From: Halovenus carboxidivorans
GTDB taxonomy: Archaea > Halobacteriota > Halobacteria > Halobacteriales > Haloarculaceae
Direction of reading: 5' to 3'
NCBI RefSeq assembly: GCF_009831575.1
Contig: NZ_WUUT01000001.1
Coordinates: forward strand, 953,345 to 1,017,344
DNA length: 64,000 nucleotides
How positions within the stretch are numbered: the stretch's first letter is position 1; every line of letters begins with the position of its first letter. Below the pieces are notes generated by a model. It was not told where the DNA came from, ran no database searches, and saw only the letters and a program-made list of their open reading frames with translations. A program made the translations under genes and the position numbers. Of this stretch, positions 1 to 8,311 are shown one piece after another.

Positions 1-688
1 CCTCGTCGGCCAGCCCCTCGATCTGTTCCAGCGCCGATTCGACGTGTTCGATATGCTCGCTCTCACAGTCCATCCGAACGAGATCGAGCCGTCCGGCGGC
101 GACGTTGATCGGATTGCCGAGGTCGTGCGAGACCAGCGAGCGCAGATCTTCGAGTCGCTCGCGCTCCCTGTCGAGTTCTCGTTCGGCCGTCCGACACTCG
201 AACCCGGTCGCGAGGAGGTCGCTGATTCGCTCGAACGTCTCGGCCGTCTCCCCGTGTGAGATGTCGCCGTCCGTGTACAGGTGCAAGACGGCAGTACCGT
301 CGAACGCGGGCAGCGGAATCGCGACCACCGACGCGGCCCCGGCTATCTCGCCGGCACCGCGGAGTCGGTTGTACTCGGGACTGTCCTCGGCCGGGAGGAT
401 CTGCACTGCTCCCGACGCCAGGGCGCTCTCGGTCGTCGAGTCGGTCAGCCCCGTAATCGTCTCGGGGACCGCCGGTGAACCCGCGTGAATCCTGACTGTC
501 CCGTCGGTACGTCCGGTCCGCCCGATCCAGGCAGCCCTGTTTTCGGGTGGGTCGGTGAGTGCGTCCGGAACCGTGTGGCCGAGCGACGCCCTGTCGTCCG
601 CCTCCGTCACGGCTCGGGAGACGGCGGTGAGCGTATCGAGGAGCCACGCTTCTGGCCGTCGGCCGCCCGATTCGTCGGCTGTTCCCAT
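1..688 (-). CDS. Sensor histidine kinase, GAF-like domain plus HisKA (3' end outside window)
   Basis: Minus-strand frame open from ATG at 688 to the window edge, so the C-terminal ATPase domain is missing. The first ~170 residues contain a GAF-like stretch (SVVAIPLPAFDGTAVLHLY), followed by a coiled segment rich in Arg and Glu. The H-box LVSHDLGNPIN follows, with the phospho-acceptor His at about residue 188. The Asn-Pro after the His-Asp is usual in haloarchaeal soluble kinases. No membrane segment is visible, so it is probably cytoplasmic. It lies 45 bp downstream of a HalX response regulator on the same strand and may share its transcript. The signal sensed is unknown. Confidence 0.85.
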   Translation of the reverse strand, partial: MGTADESGGRRPEAWLLDTLTAVSRAVTEADDRASLGHTVPDALTDPPENRAAWIGRTGRTDGTVRIHAGSPAVPETITGLTDSTTESALASGAVQILPAEDSPEYNRLRGAGEIAGAASVVAIPLPAFDGTAVLHLYTDGDISHGETAETFERISDLLATGFECRTAERELDRERERLEDLRSLVSHDLGNPINVAAGRLDLVRMDCESEHIEHVESALEQIEGLADE

Positions 689-732
689 GCTACAACTACC
701 CGTCCCGAACGACAAAATACCCTTCCCTTGCG

Positions 733-1302
733 CTACTGCTCGGAACCGATCATCTCGAAGACATCGTCTAGCTCCGACCGTTCCATCTCCCCGACGAGGT
801 CGTGTGTCTCCGCCCGGAGTCGGTCGCGCCTCTCGACGAGTGAGCTGTACTCCTCGTGGTGTTCGAGCCGGGAGTCGGTCATCTCCGCTTCCAGCGTGGC
901 GATCTTCTGGGTGACGCGGTAGAGTTCGTTCAGCCGCTGGTCGTACGCCCCCATCTCCGCGAGTCGACCGACGACCTCCCGGAGTTCGGACTCGTCGACC
1001 GGCTTCGAGATGTAGTGGTCGAATGGCATCTCGACGATCTCGAACTCCGGCGCGACGGCGGTGACCATGGCCACACGGCAGTCGTACCCCTCGGCGCGGA
1101 TCCGCTCTAACACCTCGTCGCCGGACATCTCGGGCATGTGCCGGTCCAGCAACACCACGTCGACCTCGTCGCTGATCTGTTCGAGGGCCTCGGCGCCGCC
1201 GGTCGCCGTCAGCACCTCGAACTCGTCTCCCAGCCAGATATCGAACGCCTGGACGACGCGTTCCTCGTCGTCGACCGCGAGGACGAGCGGGCGCTCGCTC
1301 AT
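733..1302 (-). CDS. Response regulator, receiver plus HalX domain
   Basis: 189 aa. Residues 1-115 form a CheY-like receiver: acidic pair DD at 11-12, phospho-acceptor Asp53 in VVLLDRHMP, Thr81 and Lys100 in YISKP. The C-terminal ~75 residues form a charged helical HalX domain (helix 'DQRLNELYRVTQKIATLEAE'), an output module largely confined to haloarchaea. No DNA-binding helix-turn-helix is present, so output is probably by protein contact. The start overlaps the stop of the upstream kinase by 4 bp (ATGA), with GAGGTG just before the ATG, so the two are translationally coupled and probably cognate partners. Confidence 0.9.
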   Translation of the reverse strand: MSERPLVLAVDDEERVVQAFDIWLGDEFEVLTATGGAEALEQISDEVDVVLLDRHMPEMSGDEVLERIRAEGYDCRVAMVTAVAPEFEIVEMPFDHYISKPVDESELREVVGRLAEMGAYDQRLNELYRVTQKIATLEAEMTDSRLEHHEEYSSLVERRDRLRAETHDLVGEMERSELDDVFEMIGSEQ

Positions 1303-2393
1303 GTTCGCACCTCGAATCGCGCCCCGCCGGACGCGCTTTCGGTCGCGCTGATCTCCCAGCCGTGGGCCTCTGCGATCTCTGCGACGATGCTCAGCCCGAA
1401 TCCGGTCCCGTCCTCGTTGGTCGTGTAGCCGTACTCGAACAGCTGGTCGGCGTCGGTGTCACCGAACCCCGTGCCGTCGTCGGCGACGTAGAATCCTTCC
1501 CCGTCCGCGAGCGGGCCTATCTCGACGGTGAGCGTCGCCGGGTCGTCCGCCGCGGACGAGCGACCGTGCTCGACGGCGTTCCGGAACAGGTTTCCGAACA
1601 GCGCCTCCAACCGCTCCGGATCCGCCGAGACGGTCGGCAGTGACTCCCCGAACGTGAGCGTCGCGCCGTCGGTGTCGGCCGTCGACCACGCCCGTTCACT
1701 GACCTCGCGCAGATCGACTGGCTCCGTCTCGCCGACCGCCTGACCCTGCTTGGCCAGTGAGAGCACGTCTTCGATCAGCCGCTCCATCCGGTCGTGGATC
1801 TCGTCGAGTTCCTCCAGCGCCTCCTCGTCGCCCGCTTTCGCGACGGCCGTCGTCGCTTTGGCTGCCTGCAGGGGGTCTCGGAGGTCGTGTGAGACAAGAC
1901 TCGCGAACTGCTCTAGGCGCTCGTTCTGGCGTTCGAGTTCGCGCTGCTGCTCGACGCGCTCGGAGATGTCCCGCATGATCCCCGAGAAGATCCGTTTCCC
2001 CTCGTAGGAGTGTTCCTCGAAGGTGATCGACAGCGTCACCTCGTGGCCGTCCTTGTGCAGGGCCGGCAGCCGGATGTTGTTCCAGTCCAGTTGGCGCTCG
2101 CCCGTCTCGAGATACCGCTGGACCGACTCGAAGTGGTCCGCCTGGAACCGCTCGGGCATGATAACCGTCAGTTTCTCACCGACGAGTTCCTCCGGTTCGT
2201 AGCCGAACACCCGCTCGACCGCCTGGTTCGCGTACAGGATCGTACTGTTCTCGTCGATCGAGACGATCGCGTCGGAGCCGTTCTCGACCAGCGAGCGAAA
2301 GAAGTCGGTGTCCCGGACGAGTGACTCGAGTTCCGCCGCCGACCCACCCATCTCCTCTGACGATGCCATCTTCCCTGTACGTTTCCGTGCCAT
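1299..2393 (-). CDS. PAS-domain sensor histidine kinase
   Basis: 364 aa from ATG at 2393; an alternative ATG at 2369 (MASSEE) is equally possible. PAS domain at about residues 28-145 (DAIVSIDENSTILYANQAVE), then a coiled linker, HisKA with LVSHDLRDPLQAAK (His near 169), and a HATPase domain with N-box LFRNAVEHG and G-boxes VADDGTGFG and GTGFGLSIV. There is no transmembrane helix, so it is a cytoplasmic sensor. The open frame extends much further upstream, but that part lies inside the phosphoesterase gene and is rejected. It starts 19 bp after rpe and overlaps the HalX regulator by 4 bp, so the two-component pair appears appended to the rpa operon. Confidence 0.88.
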   Translation of the reverse strand: MARKRTGKMASSEEMGGSAAELESLVRDTDFFRSLVENGSDAIVSIDENSTILYANQAVERVFGYEPEELVGEKLTVIMPERFQADHFESVQRYLETGERQLDWNNIRLPALHKDGHEVTLSITFEEHSYEGKRIFSGIMRDISERVEQQRELERQNERLEQFASLVSHDLRDPLQAAKATTAVAKAGDEEALEELDEIHDRMERLIEDVLSLAKQGQAVGETEPVDLREVSERAWSTADTDGATLTFGESLPTVSADPERLEALFGNLFRNAVEHGRSSAADDPATLTVEIGPLADGEGFYVADDGTGFGDTDADQLFEYGYTTNEDGTGFGLSIVAEIAEAHGWEISATESASGGARFEVRT

Positions 2394-2412
2394 CTGCATC
2401 AGTGTTGTGGGC

Positions 2413-3159
2413 TCACACCGACCGATACGGCCCGAGTCGTGTCCCGTCCAACAGGTACGCCTCCCCGTCGTCGATCCCCTCCGGGAGAAACGGCGAGAGA
2501 AACTCCTGACCTTCGACGTTGATCCACGTCCCGCCGGACCGGTCGTTGAAGACGGGAAAGACGACGAGTTCGCCGTCGACGGCCGCGTCCGGGACGGCAT
2601 CCGCGAAGGCCTCGGGGGCGAGTTGTCCCCGGAGCCAGACGTGTTCCATCCGGCCCCCGCCGACGCTGTCCTCCAGCCTGACGACCGGATGTTCGTGGCC
2701 CTGACAGACGATATCGGCTTCGAGTACCTCCCGGCTCGGCCAGGTGTGGCCGTGGACGAACCCCAGCGAGCCGATTCGCGTCCCCTGTGGCTCGGTGACC
2801 GTGATGGGATGGGCAATCTCGTCGACGAAGCCTTCGATCTCGCCGTCGTGGTTGCCCTTGACGAGCGTCACCGGGACGGCGAGGGCGTCGAACAGCGCGC
2901 GCAGTTCGTCCCGTTCGCTGTCCCACGGATCCCCGACGGCGTGGATCAGGTCGCCGAGGATGACCAGCCGGTCGGCGTCCGTTTCGGCGAGCAATCCGAG
3001 GACGCGCTCCCGGCGCCGCTGTGCCTGTGAGTCGAGTTCGACGCCCTCGACGCGCAGGACACTCTCGATGCCGGCGTGGTAATCCGCGATCACGAGCAGG
3101 CGCTCGCTCCCGGTTCGGGCCACGGCCGCCCGCTCGTCGGGGATCGGTTCGACGGACAT
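2413..3159 (-). CDS. rpe: Calcineurin-like metallophosphoesterase of the RPA operon (Rpe-like)
   Basis: 248 aa. The metallophosphoesterase motifs are complete: DYHAG (26-30), GDLIH (69-73), GNHD (102-105), HGHTW (136-140) and GHEH (154-157), which bind two metals. It directly abuts the rpap gene, with the ATG following that gene's stop and no gap. The order RPA, RPA-associated protein, phosphoesterase matches the rpa1-rpap1-rpe operon described in Haloferax volcanii, from which the name is taken. The substrate is unknown; a nucleic-acid or nucleotide phosphodiester is an inference from context. Confidence 0.88.
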   Translation of the reverse strand: MSVEPIPDERAAVARTGSERLLVIADYHAGIESVLRVEGVELDSQAQRRRERVLGLLAETDADRLVILGDLIHAVGDPWDSERDELRALFDALAVPVTLVKGNHDGEIEGFVDEIAHPITVTEPQGTRIGSLGFVHGHTWPSREVLEADIVCQGHEHPVVRLEDSVGGGRMEHVWLRGQLAPEAFADAVPDAAVDGELVVFPVFNDRSGGTWINVEGQEFLSPFLPEGIDDGEAYLLDGTRLGPYRSV

Positions 3160-4854
3160 TCAGATCGGTTTCAGCGTGTCGTCGTCGGGCTCGTAACACT
3201 GCCCGTCCATCAGCGCCGACTGAATCGCCTCCTCGACGGCCTCGCTGTCGAGCCCGTAGCGTTCGCCCATCTCCGCGATCAGACGCTCCCGGTCGGCTCC
3301 GTCGCCGTCGTCCAGTTCGCCCATGAGATCGACGACGGCCCCCTGCGGATCCTCGACTGACCGCTCGCCGCCGTCCTCACTCGTCGATTCAGCCGGATCG
3401 GAGCCGTCGTCGGACTCTGCTTCCACATCCTCTGGCTCGCTCGTAGCAGTCGATTCTCCGGGGTCGGCCTCCGGCTCCGCGTCCACGTCGCCGGCCGCCC
3501 CGCTTTCGAGTTCGCTGTCGGTCGAGTCGGTCGTCGTCGCGCCCTCTTCGCCTGCGCTCGGCTCCCCGCCAGCAGAACCGGGCTCCGCCGCCTCCCGGTC
3601 GACCACGTCGGGATCGGGCGTCTCGATGCCGGCACTTCCGGGTTCGTCGACCTCGGTGCCGGACTGGAACTCGGTGCCGAACTCCTCTTCGATCTCCTCG
3701 CGGGTCTCCTCTTCGAGTTCGAACTCCCCGGGCTCGAACTCTCCGAGGTCGTCGACCTCGCCCGAGTCGCCGGTCCCGCCGACGGGGTCCGACTCGGCTT
3801 CCGAACCGTCGGCGCTCAGCGGCTCCGAGTCGACGGGGTCCGACGACGGCTCCGCCGGTGCGGAGTCCGCAGGTGACCCCTCGGTCGGCTCCGTCGACTC
3901 CGGAGTGGAATCAGAGGGTCCAACGTCGTCCGAACCCGACGCCTCTGTCGGCTCCGTGGTCGAAGTCGACGAGTCTGGCTCCTCCTGTGCGGTGAGTTCG
4001 GTCTCTGTTCGCCCGCCAGCGGAGTCGGCTCCGCTCGAAGCGGGTTCGTCTGCCGTCGCTGTCGCGCCATCCTGGCTCGTTCCGGAGGCGTCCGAGCCGC
4101 CAGTCTCGCCGCCTTCGTCGGGCAGCGAGAGGGTCGCGGCCAGGTCCGCCACGGTCACGCGCCCGTCGGCATCCGGGGCGGTCCCGAACTCTCCGACCTC
4201 GTCGAGGTCACCGGAGACGGTCCGGGCCGCGTCGAGGGCCATATCACGGACCGCATCGAGATACGTCGGGGTGGTCCCGTAGTGGTCGAGCGCGAGTTCG
4301 ATCCCGTGAGCCAGGCCGTCGTCCGCGCCGCGTTCACCGAGTGCCGCCCGCAGGTCGGCGGCGTCGAGCCGTAGCGCCGTGGTCATCCAGCGGACCCGGT
4401 CGACGGTCTGTTCGGCCGTCTGGACGGTCCAGCGGTCCCGCGTCTCGCCGTCGACCTCGCTGATCGACTCCGGGCGGATCGACGTGAACACCTGATCGGA
4501 GTCCTCCGGCTGGAAGGTCCGGGCCTTCCCGGTGACGGCGACGAACGTCGGCGGGTCGAGTTCTTCGAGGACGGCCTGTTCGTCGGGCTGGTACTGGCCG
4601 GCGTACAGGACGAAGGCGCCGGTCGGATCGACGACTCGCGCCCGGAGCACGTCGTCGCTGACCTGTTCGACCTCGGTCAACACGCCGACGACGAACAGCC
4701 GGTTCGCTCGCGCGCCGGTCGGCGTGATCACGTAGTTCGGCGCGCGCTCCTCGTCGCTCTCGGAGTAGTCGTAGTCGGCGGCCTCGAACTCCGCGGCGAA
4801 GATCCGGTAGGCGACCTCCCGCTGGCCGGCGCCGCTTCCCTCCGACTCGCTCAT
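3160..4854 (-). CDS. rpap1: RPA-associated protein (Rpap, COG3390-like) with a long acidic/Ser-rich linker
   Basis: 564 aa. Residues 1-130 form an OB-fold-like domain (YVITPTGARANRLFVVGVL), followed by a helical part to about 235. Residues ~240-490 are low complexity, dominated by Ser, Glu, Asp, Gly and Thr. The last ~60 residues (DRERLIAEMGERYGLDSEAV) resemble a small winged-helix or dimerisation module. The ATG overlaps the rpa stop by 4 bp and is preceded 5 nt upstream by GGAGGTG, so translation is coupled. In Haloferax the homologue binds its cognate RPA in a ssDNA-binding complex; that role is inferred here. The linker is probably disordered and acts as a flexible tether. Confidence 0.87.
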   Translation of the reverse strand: MSESEGSGAGQREVAYRIFAAEFEAADYDYSESDEERAPNYVITPTGARANRLFVVGVLTEVEQVSDDVLRARVVDPTGAFVLYAGQYQPDEQAVLEELDPPTFVAVTGKARTFQPEDSDQVFTSIRPESISEVDGETRDRWTVQTAEQTVDRVRWMTTALRLDAADLRAALGERGADDGLAHGIELALDHYGTTPTYLDAVRDMALDAARTVSGDLDEVGEFGTAPDADGRVTVADLAATLSLPDEGGETGGSDASGTSQDGATATADEPASSGADSAGGRTETELTAQEEPDSSTSTTEPTEASGSDDVGPSDSTPESTEPTEGSPADSAPAEPSSDPVDSEPLSADGSEAESDPVGGTGDSGEVDDLGEFEPGEFELEEETREEIEEEFGTEFQSGTEVDEPGSAGIETPDPDVVDREAAEPGSAGGEPSAGEEGATTTDSTDSELESGAAGDVDAEPEADPGESTATSEPEDVEAESDDGSDPAESTSEDGGERSVEDPQGAVVDLMGELDDGDGADRERLIAEMGERYGLDSEAVEEAIQSALMDGQCYEPDDDTLKPI

Positions 4855-6125
4855 GACTGCACCTCCGAGAGCAACCGATTCGCACGCTCCGCGGGGTCCT
4901 CCGCGTGCTCGACGAACTCCGTCGCTTCGAGGTTCGCGCCGAAATCGTCGACGGTCAGCGAGCCCCGGACGCGGTACTCACGACCGACGACGGTGTCTGC
5001 GATGGACTCCGCGACGACTTCGCGGTCCATCGCGTCGCGGGCGTGCTCCATCGCCTCCTGCAGTCCGCCGCCGTAGACCTCCGCCGTGAGTTCCTCGTCG
5101 AGAACGACCGTGACGGTGCCGGTCCCGTCGTCGAGGATCGCCTTCGTCCGCAGATCGTCCTCGCCGTCGACTGCGCCGTGGCTCCGACACTCGCCGTTCT
5201 GGGTGACGCGGCCGCACTCGGGACAGCGCTCGATCAGCCCGGATCCGTCGCGGATCGCGACCACGTTCCCGACCAGTTCCACGTCGTAGAGGCCGCCGTG
5301 ATCGATGGCTTCCCGGATCGAGTACCGCGGGGCCGTCTCCGACACCTCGACCGTCCGGTCCAGCGGGGTCACCGTCGAGAACTCGGAGACGTTGACCGAG
5401 GGGACGCCCCGGAACTCCCGGATGAACGAGTCCTCGATGCGGACGCTCGCGCCGGTCTCGACCTCGGGGCGAGGCTCCCAGTCGGTGAAGGGGAGCTTTC
5501 CGGTTTCGTCCGCGAGTTCGCCGCTCAGAATCTCCGTCTCGCCGTCGCGGCCGTCGATCGTTTTCGACTCGCAGTCGAGGATCCGGACCTCGACGTTGAC
5601 CCCTCTATCTCCCGGCGCGAGGTCGGCGAGTGCGGCGTCACCGCCGACATCGTAGGGAACCTCCAGTGTCGATTCCTCGCGCTCGACGGTCGTCGACTCT
5701 CCGAGGTTGAGTTCCGGCTGGTCGTCCCACTCCCGGACGCCCGCGTTCCCGACGGTCAGCGTGTCGCCGGCTTCGAGGCCGAAATCCTCCCAGGAGGTGT
5801 AGGAAATCTTGCCGGTCTCGTCGGCAACCTCTCCCTCGAAGATGACGTGTTCCTCGCCGTTGTACTGGATCGAGCGTTTGCCGACCGAGAGCACGCGGAC
5901 CGTCACCGACACGTTGCTGTCGGTGGTGTCGATCTCCTCGATGTGCTTCGTCGGCACCGAGTCGCTCGAACTCTCCGCCCCGTCGCCGTACTTGCGACGG
6001 AGGCTCTGTTTCGCTTCGTCGACTGGCACGCTGTACGACAGCAGGTTGTCGAGATCCTCTTTGACCTCCTCCTTGTCGACGCCGAGGTCGGAGGCGAGTT
6101 CCTCGGCATGCTCTTCAAGCTCCAT
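4851..6125 (-). CDS. rpa1: Replication protein A, ssDNA-binding, multiple OB folds plus zinc finger
   Basis: 424 aa. The start is set at 6125 (MELEEHAEELASDLG); the 26 upstream in-frame residues are rejected because a TATA-like box (GATTTTAGG on the minus strand, ~6150-6158) fits a leaderless mRNA. After an N-terminal helical region come OB folds at about 70-150, 175-255 and 275-395. The paired 'F.GEVADETGKI.YTSW' and 'LSGELADETGKLPFTDW' blocks show internal duplication. A zinc finger inside the third OB fold uses Cys301, Cys304, Cys313 and His316. It coats ssDNA in replication, repair and recombination, and is the first gene of the rpa1-rpap1-rpe operon. Confidence 0.92.
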   Translation of the reverse strand: MELEEHAEELASDLGVDKEEVKEDLDNLLSYSVPVDEAKQSLRRKYGDGAESSSDSVPTKHIEEIDTTDSNVSVTVRVLSVGKRSIQYNGEEHVIFEGEVADETGKISYTSWEDFGLEAGDTLTVGNAGVREWDDQPELNLGESTTVEREESTLEVPYDVGGDAALADLAPGDRGVNVEVRILDCESKTIDGRDGETEILSGELADETGKLPFTDWEPRPEVETGASVRIEDSFIREFRGVPSVNVSEFSTVTPLDRTVEVSETAPRYSIREAIDHGGLYDVELVGNVVAIRDGSGLIERCPECGRVTQNGECRSHGAVDGEDDLRTKAILDDGTGTVTVVLDEELTAEVYGGGLQEAMEHARDAMDREVVAESIADTVVGREYRVRGSLTVDDFGANLEATEFVEHAEDPAERANRLLSEVQS

Positions 6126-6225
6126 GTCCCCCGGTTCGGCTCCCACTCCTAAAATCGTTCGTGCTCGCCGACCGTCGAATATATTCGGGAGAGTCGTTTC
6201 CACGCCGGACCGACTGGATCGAGAT

Positions 6226-7233
6226 ATGAGCCGACAACTGGACCTCAGCGACGAGGCCGTCGAGGACTACTACGATCAACTGACCGCCGCGCTCGCCGAG
6301 TCGTCGGAGATAGAGGTAGTCGCGGACGCCGATCCGACGATCACGCTCAGACGCTACGAGATCGAACACCGCCAGCGGCTGCAGTGGACGGTCGACCGGG
6401 CCGGCGAGGACTGGGCGGTCACCGTCGAGGCGTCCGAGGAGATGGACGAGACCGCGCTACCGGCGTTCGATGTCAGATCGATCCCGCCGCAGCGACGCCA
6501 CTCGGTGCTGACGGGCACCTTCGACGGACTCGACGCCGGCGACGGCTTCGTGCTGGTCAACGACCACGACCCCAAACCGCTGTATCACGAACTCCGCTCG
6601 CTGTACGGCGACATCGTCGACTGGGAGTACGAGAGTCGCGGCGGCGAGGACGGCTGGCGCGTCGAAATCACGAAAACCGACTCGGCCGACGGCGACGACA
6701 GCGACGTACACACGAAATTCGACGTTCGCGAAATTCCCAAGCACGAACGACACTCGACGATTCACCACCGCTACGGCATGATTCCCGAGGGCGAGGTCAT
6801 GGAGATTGTCGCGCCACACGAACCCCGTCCCCTGAAAAACGAGTTCGACCAGCAGTACGGCGACTCCTTCAGTTGGGAGGTCGTCGAAAAGGAGCCGAAC
6901 AAGTGCCGCGTCCAGATCACCAAAGGCGGCGATAGAACCGACGAAAGCGCCGATCTCGAGGTTGTCCGGGAACTCGACGTCCGAGATCTCCCGCCCGCAC
7001 AGCGCCACGAACAAATCTTCGAGGCCTACGGCGAACTCGAACCCGACACCGGGTTCGTACTGGTCAACGACCACGACCCCAAGCCGCTGTACCACCAGTT
7101 CGAGGCCGAAGCCGGGCCGGAGTTCTACTGGGAGTACCAGAAACAGGAACCCGGCGAGTTCAGAGTCCTGATCGGCAGATCCGAGGCCGACCCCGACAGC
7201 GTCCCCGAAGACGGCCAGCGGGCGCCATTTTAG
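6226..7233 (+). CDS. Triple DUF2249-domain protein
   Basis: 335 aa from ATG at 6226, divergent from rpa with 100 bp between starts. Three DUF2249 repeats at about residues 80-150, 163-232 and 250-320 each begin with a 'DVR.(I/L)P...RH' signature. Repeats 1 and 3 share DHDPKPLYH; repeat 2 has PHEPRPLKN and therefore lacks the His of that motif. An N-terminal 75-residue segment may be a degenerate fourth unit. DUF2249 proteins are often found near denitrification, NO-related or cupin genes and are thought to bind metal or haem, but the biochemical role is unsettled. The next genes encode an ABC-2 exporter, also common beside nos genes; a functional link is speculative. Confidence 0.85.
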   Translation: MSRQLDLSDEAVEDYYDQLTAALAESSEIEVVADADPTITLRRYEIEHRQRLQWTVDRAGEDWAVTVEASEEMDETALPAFDVRSIPPQRRHSVLTGTFDGLDAGDGFVLVNDHDPKPLYHELRSLYGDIVDWEYESRGGEDGWRVEITKTDSADGDDSDVHTKFDVREIPKHERHSTIHHRYGMIPEGEVMEIVAPHEPRPLKNEFDQQYGDSFSWEVVEKEPNKCRVQITKGGDRTDESADLEVVRELDVRDLPPAQRHEQIFEAYGELEPDTGFVLVNDHDPKPLYHQFEAEAGPEFYWEYQKQEPGEFRVLIGRSEADPDSVPEDGQRAPF

Positions 7234-7272
7234 CCGGTATCGTCGCCTCGGCACGCTCGTTAGTGGCATACT

Positions 7273-7278
7273 CTTAAG
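7273..7278 (+). promoter_or_regulatory. TATA-like box for leader ORF and ABC exporter
   Basis: CTTAAG centred ~29 bp upstream of the ATG at 7305, the spacing of haloarchaeal leaderless promoters. It implies that transcription starts within a few bases of the small ORF rather than at the ABC ATPase gene. Confidence 0.5.
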
Positions 7279-7304
7279 TCAGAATCCGGTGTAGAGACAG
7301 CAGT

Positions 7305-7382
7305 ATGAGTGCCCAGCCACGGTCGAATTTACCGATACTGAGTGTGGAAGAAACGCCAACGAACGCCGGTGAGCGGCCGTGA
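7305..7382 (+). CDS. 25-codon leader ORF overlapping the ABC ATPase start
   Basis: ATG at 7305 to TGA at 7380-7382 encodes a 25-residue peptide beginning MSAQPRSNLP and ending TNAGERP. The stop overlaps the GTG of the ABC ATPase gene (GTGA, 7379-7382), the arrangement of translational coupling. The TATA-like CTTAAG ~29 bp upstream suggests a leaderless transcript starting at this ORF. No family is recognised. It may be a real small protein, a leader that sets ATPase translation, or a chance ORF; the overlap and promoter spacing favour the first two. Confidence 0.45.
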   Translation: MSAQPRSNLPILSVEETPTNAGERP

Positions 7383-8311
7383 CGGCAATCGAACTCTCCA
7401 GCGTCACCAAGCGGTTCGGTCCGGTAACGGCGGTCGACGACCTCACGCTGGCTATCGAGGACGGCGAAATCTTCGGCTTCCTCGGGCCGAACGGCGCGGG
7501 CAAGTCGACGGTAATCAGCCTGCTGTTGGATTTCATCCGGCCGACTGCGGGGACCGTCCGAGTGCTCGGCCGCGACGCACAGGCGGAGAGTCTCGCCGTG
7601 CGCGAGCGGACCGGTGTCCTTCCCGACGCCTACCACGTCTACGACCGGCTGACCGGGCGCCAGCACGTGGACTTTGCGATCCGCTCGAAGGGGACAGACG
7701 ACGACCCGGACGCCCTGCTGGAACGCGTCGGGATCGAAGACGCCGGCGACCGGAAGGCCGGGACCTACTCGAAAGGGATGGCCCAGCGGCTCATGCTCGC
7801 GACGGCGCTGGTCGGAACGCCGGAGTTGCTCGTCTTCGACGAGCCGACGACCGGGCTGGACCCGACGGGTGCCCGGGAGATGCGCGATATCATTCGCGCC
7901 GAGCGAGACCGCGGCGCGACGGTGTTCTTTTCGAGTCACAGCCTCCACCAGGTCGAGGCGGTCTGTGATCGGGTCGGAATTCTCAACCGCGGGCGACTGG
8001 TCGCGCTGGACAGCGTAGCGGGTCTCCGCGAGCGAACCGGTGGTGGGGCCCGTCTGCGCATCACCGCCGATCAGATGTCGGACGCCGTCCTGAACACGCT
8101 CCGGTCACAGGATGGCGTCACGGCGGCAGAGGCCGACGGGCAGACGCTGCTGGTCACCTGTGACCCCGGTGCGAAGGCGGATGTCATCGCGACGCTCAGG
8201 GGATCGGGTGTCGATGTTGTCGACTTCGCGACCGAGACGACCTCACTGGAGGATCTGTTCATCGACTACACGACAGACGAACGGGCCGCCGCGCCGGGTG
8301 AGCAGCGATGA
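7379..8311 (+). CDS. ABC-2 type exporter ATP-binding protein
   Basis: 310 aa with a GTG start. Walker A GPNGAGKST at 36-44, signature YSKGMAQRL at about 130-138, Walker B LLVFDEP at 150-156, and the H-loop His in SSHSLHQVE. A ~80-residue C-terminal extension is typical of NosF/CcmA-type ATPases. The stop overlaps the permease ATG by 4 bp, so the two form one transporter. Substrate unknown. The start is coupled to the preceding 25-codon ORF. Confidence 0.93.
   Translation: MTAIELSSVTKRFGPVTAVDDLTLAIEDGEIFGFLGPNGAGKSTVISLLLDFIRPTAGTVRVLGRDAQAESLAVRERTGVLPDAYHVYDRLTGRQHVDFAIRSKGTDDDPDALLERVGIEDAGDRKAGTYSKGMAQRLMLATALVGTPELLVFDEPTTGLDPTGAREMRDIIRAERDRGATVFFSSHSLHQVEAVCDRVGILNRGRLVALDSVAGLRERTGGGARLRITADQMSDAVLNTLRSQDGVTAAEADGQTLLVTCDPGAKADVIATLRGSGVDVVDFATETTSLEDLFIDYTTDERAAAPGEQR

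Noticed and set aside
3323-4282. 319-codon Ser-rich plus-strand ORF
   Set aside because: Antisense of the low-complexity acidic linker of the RPA-associated protein; Ser/Glu codons in GC-rich DNA give Ser-rich complements.
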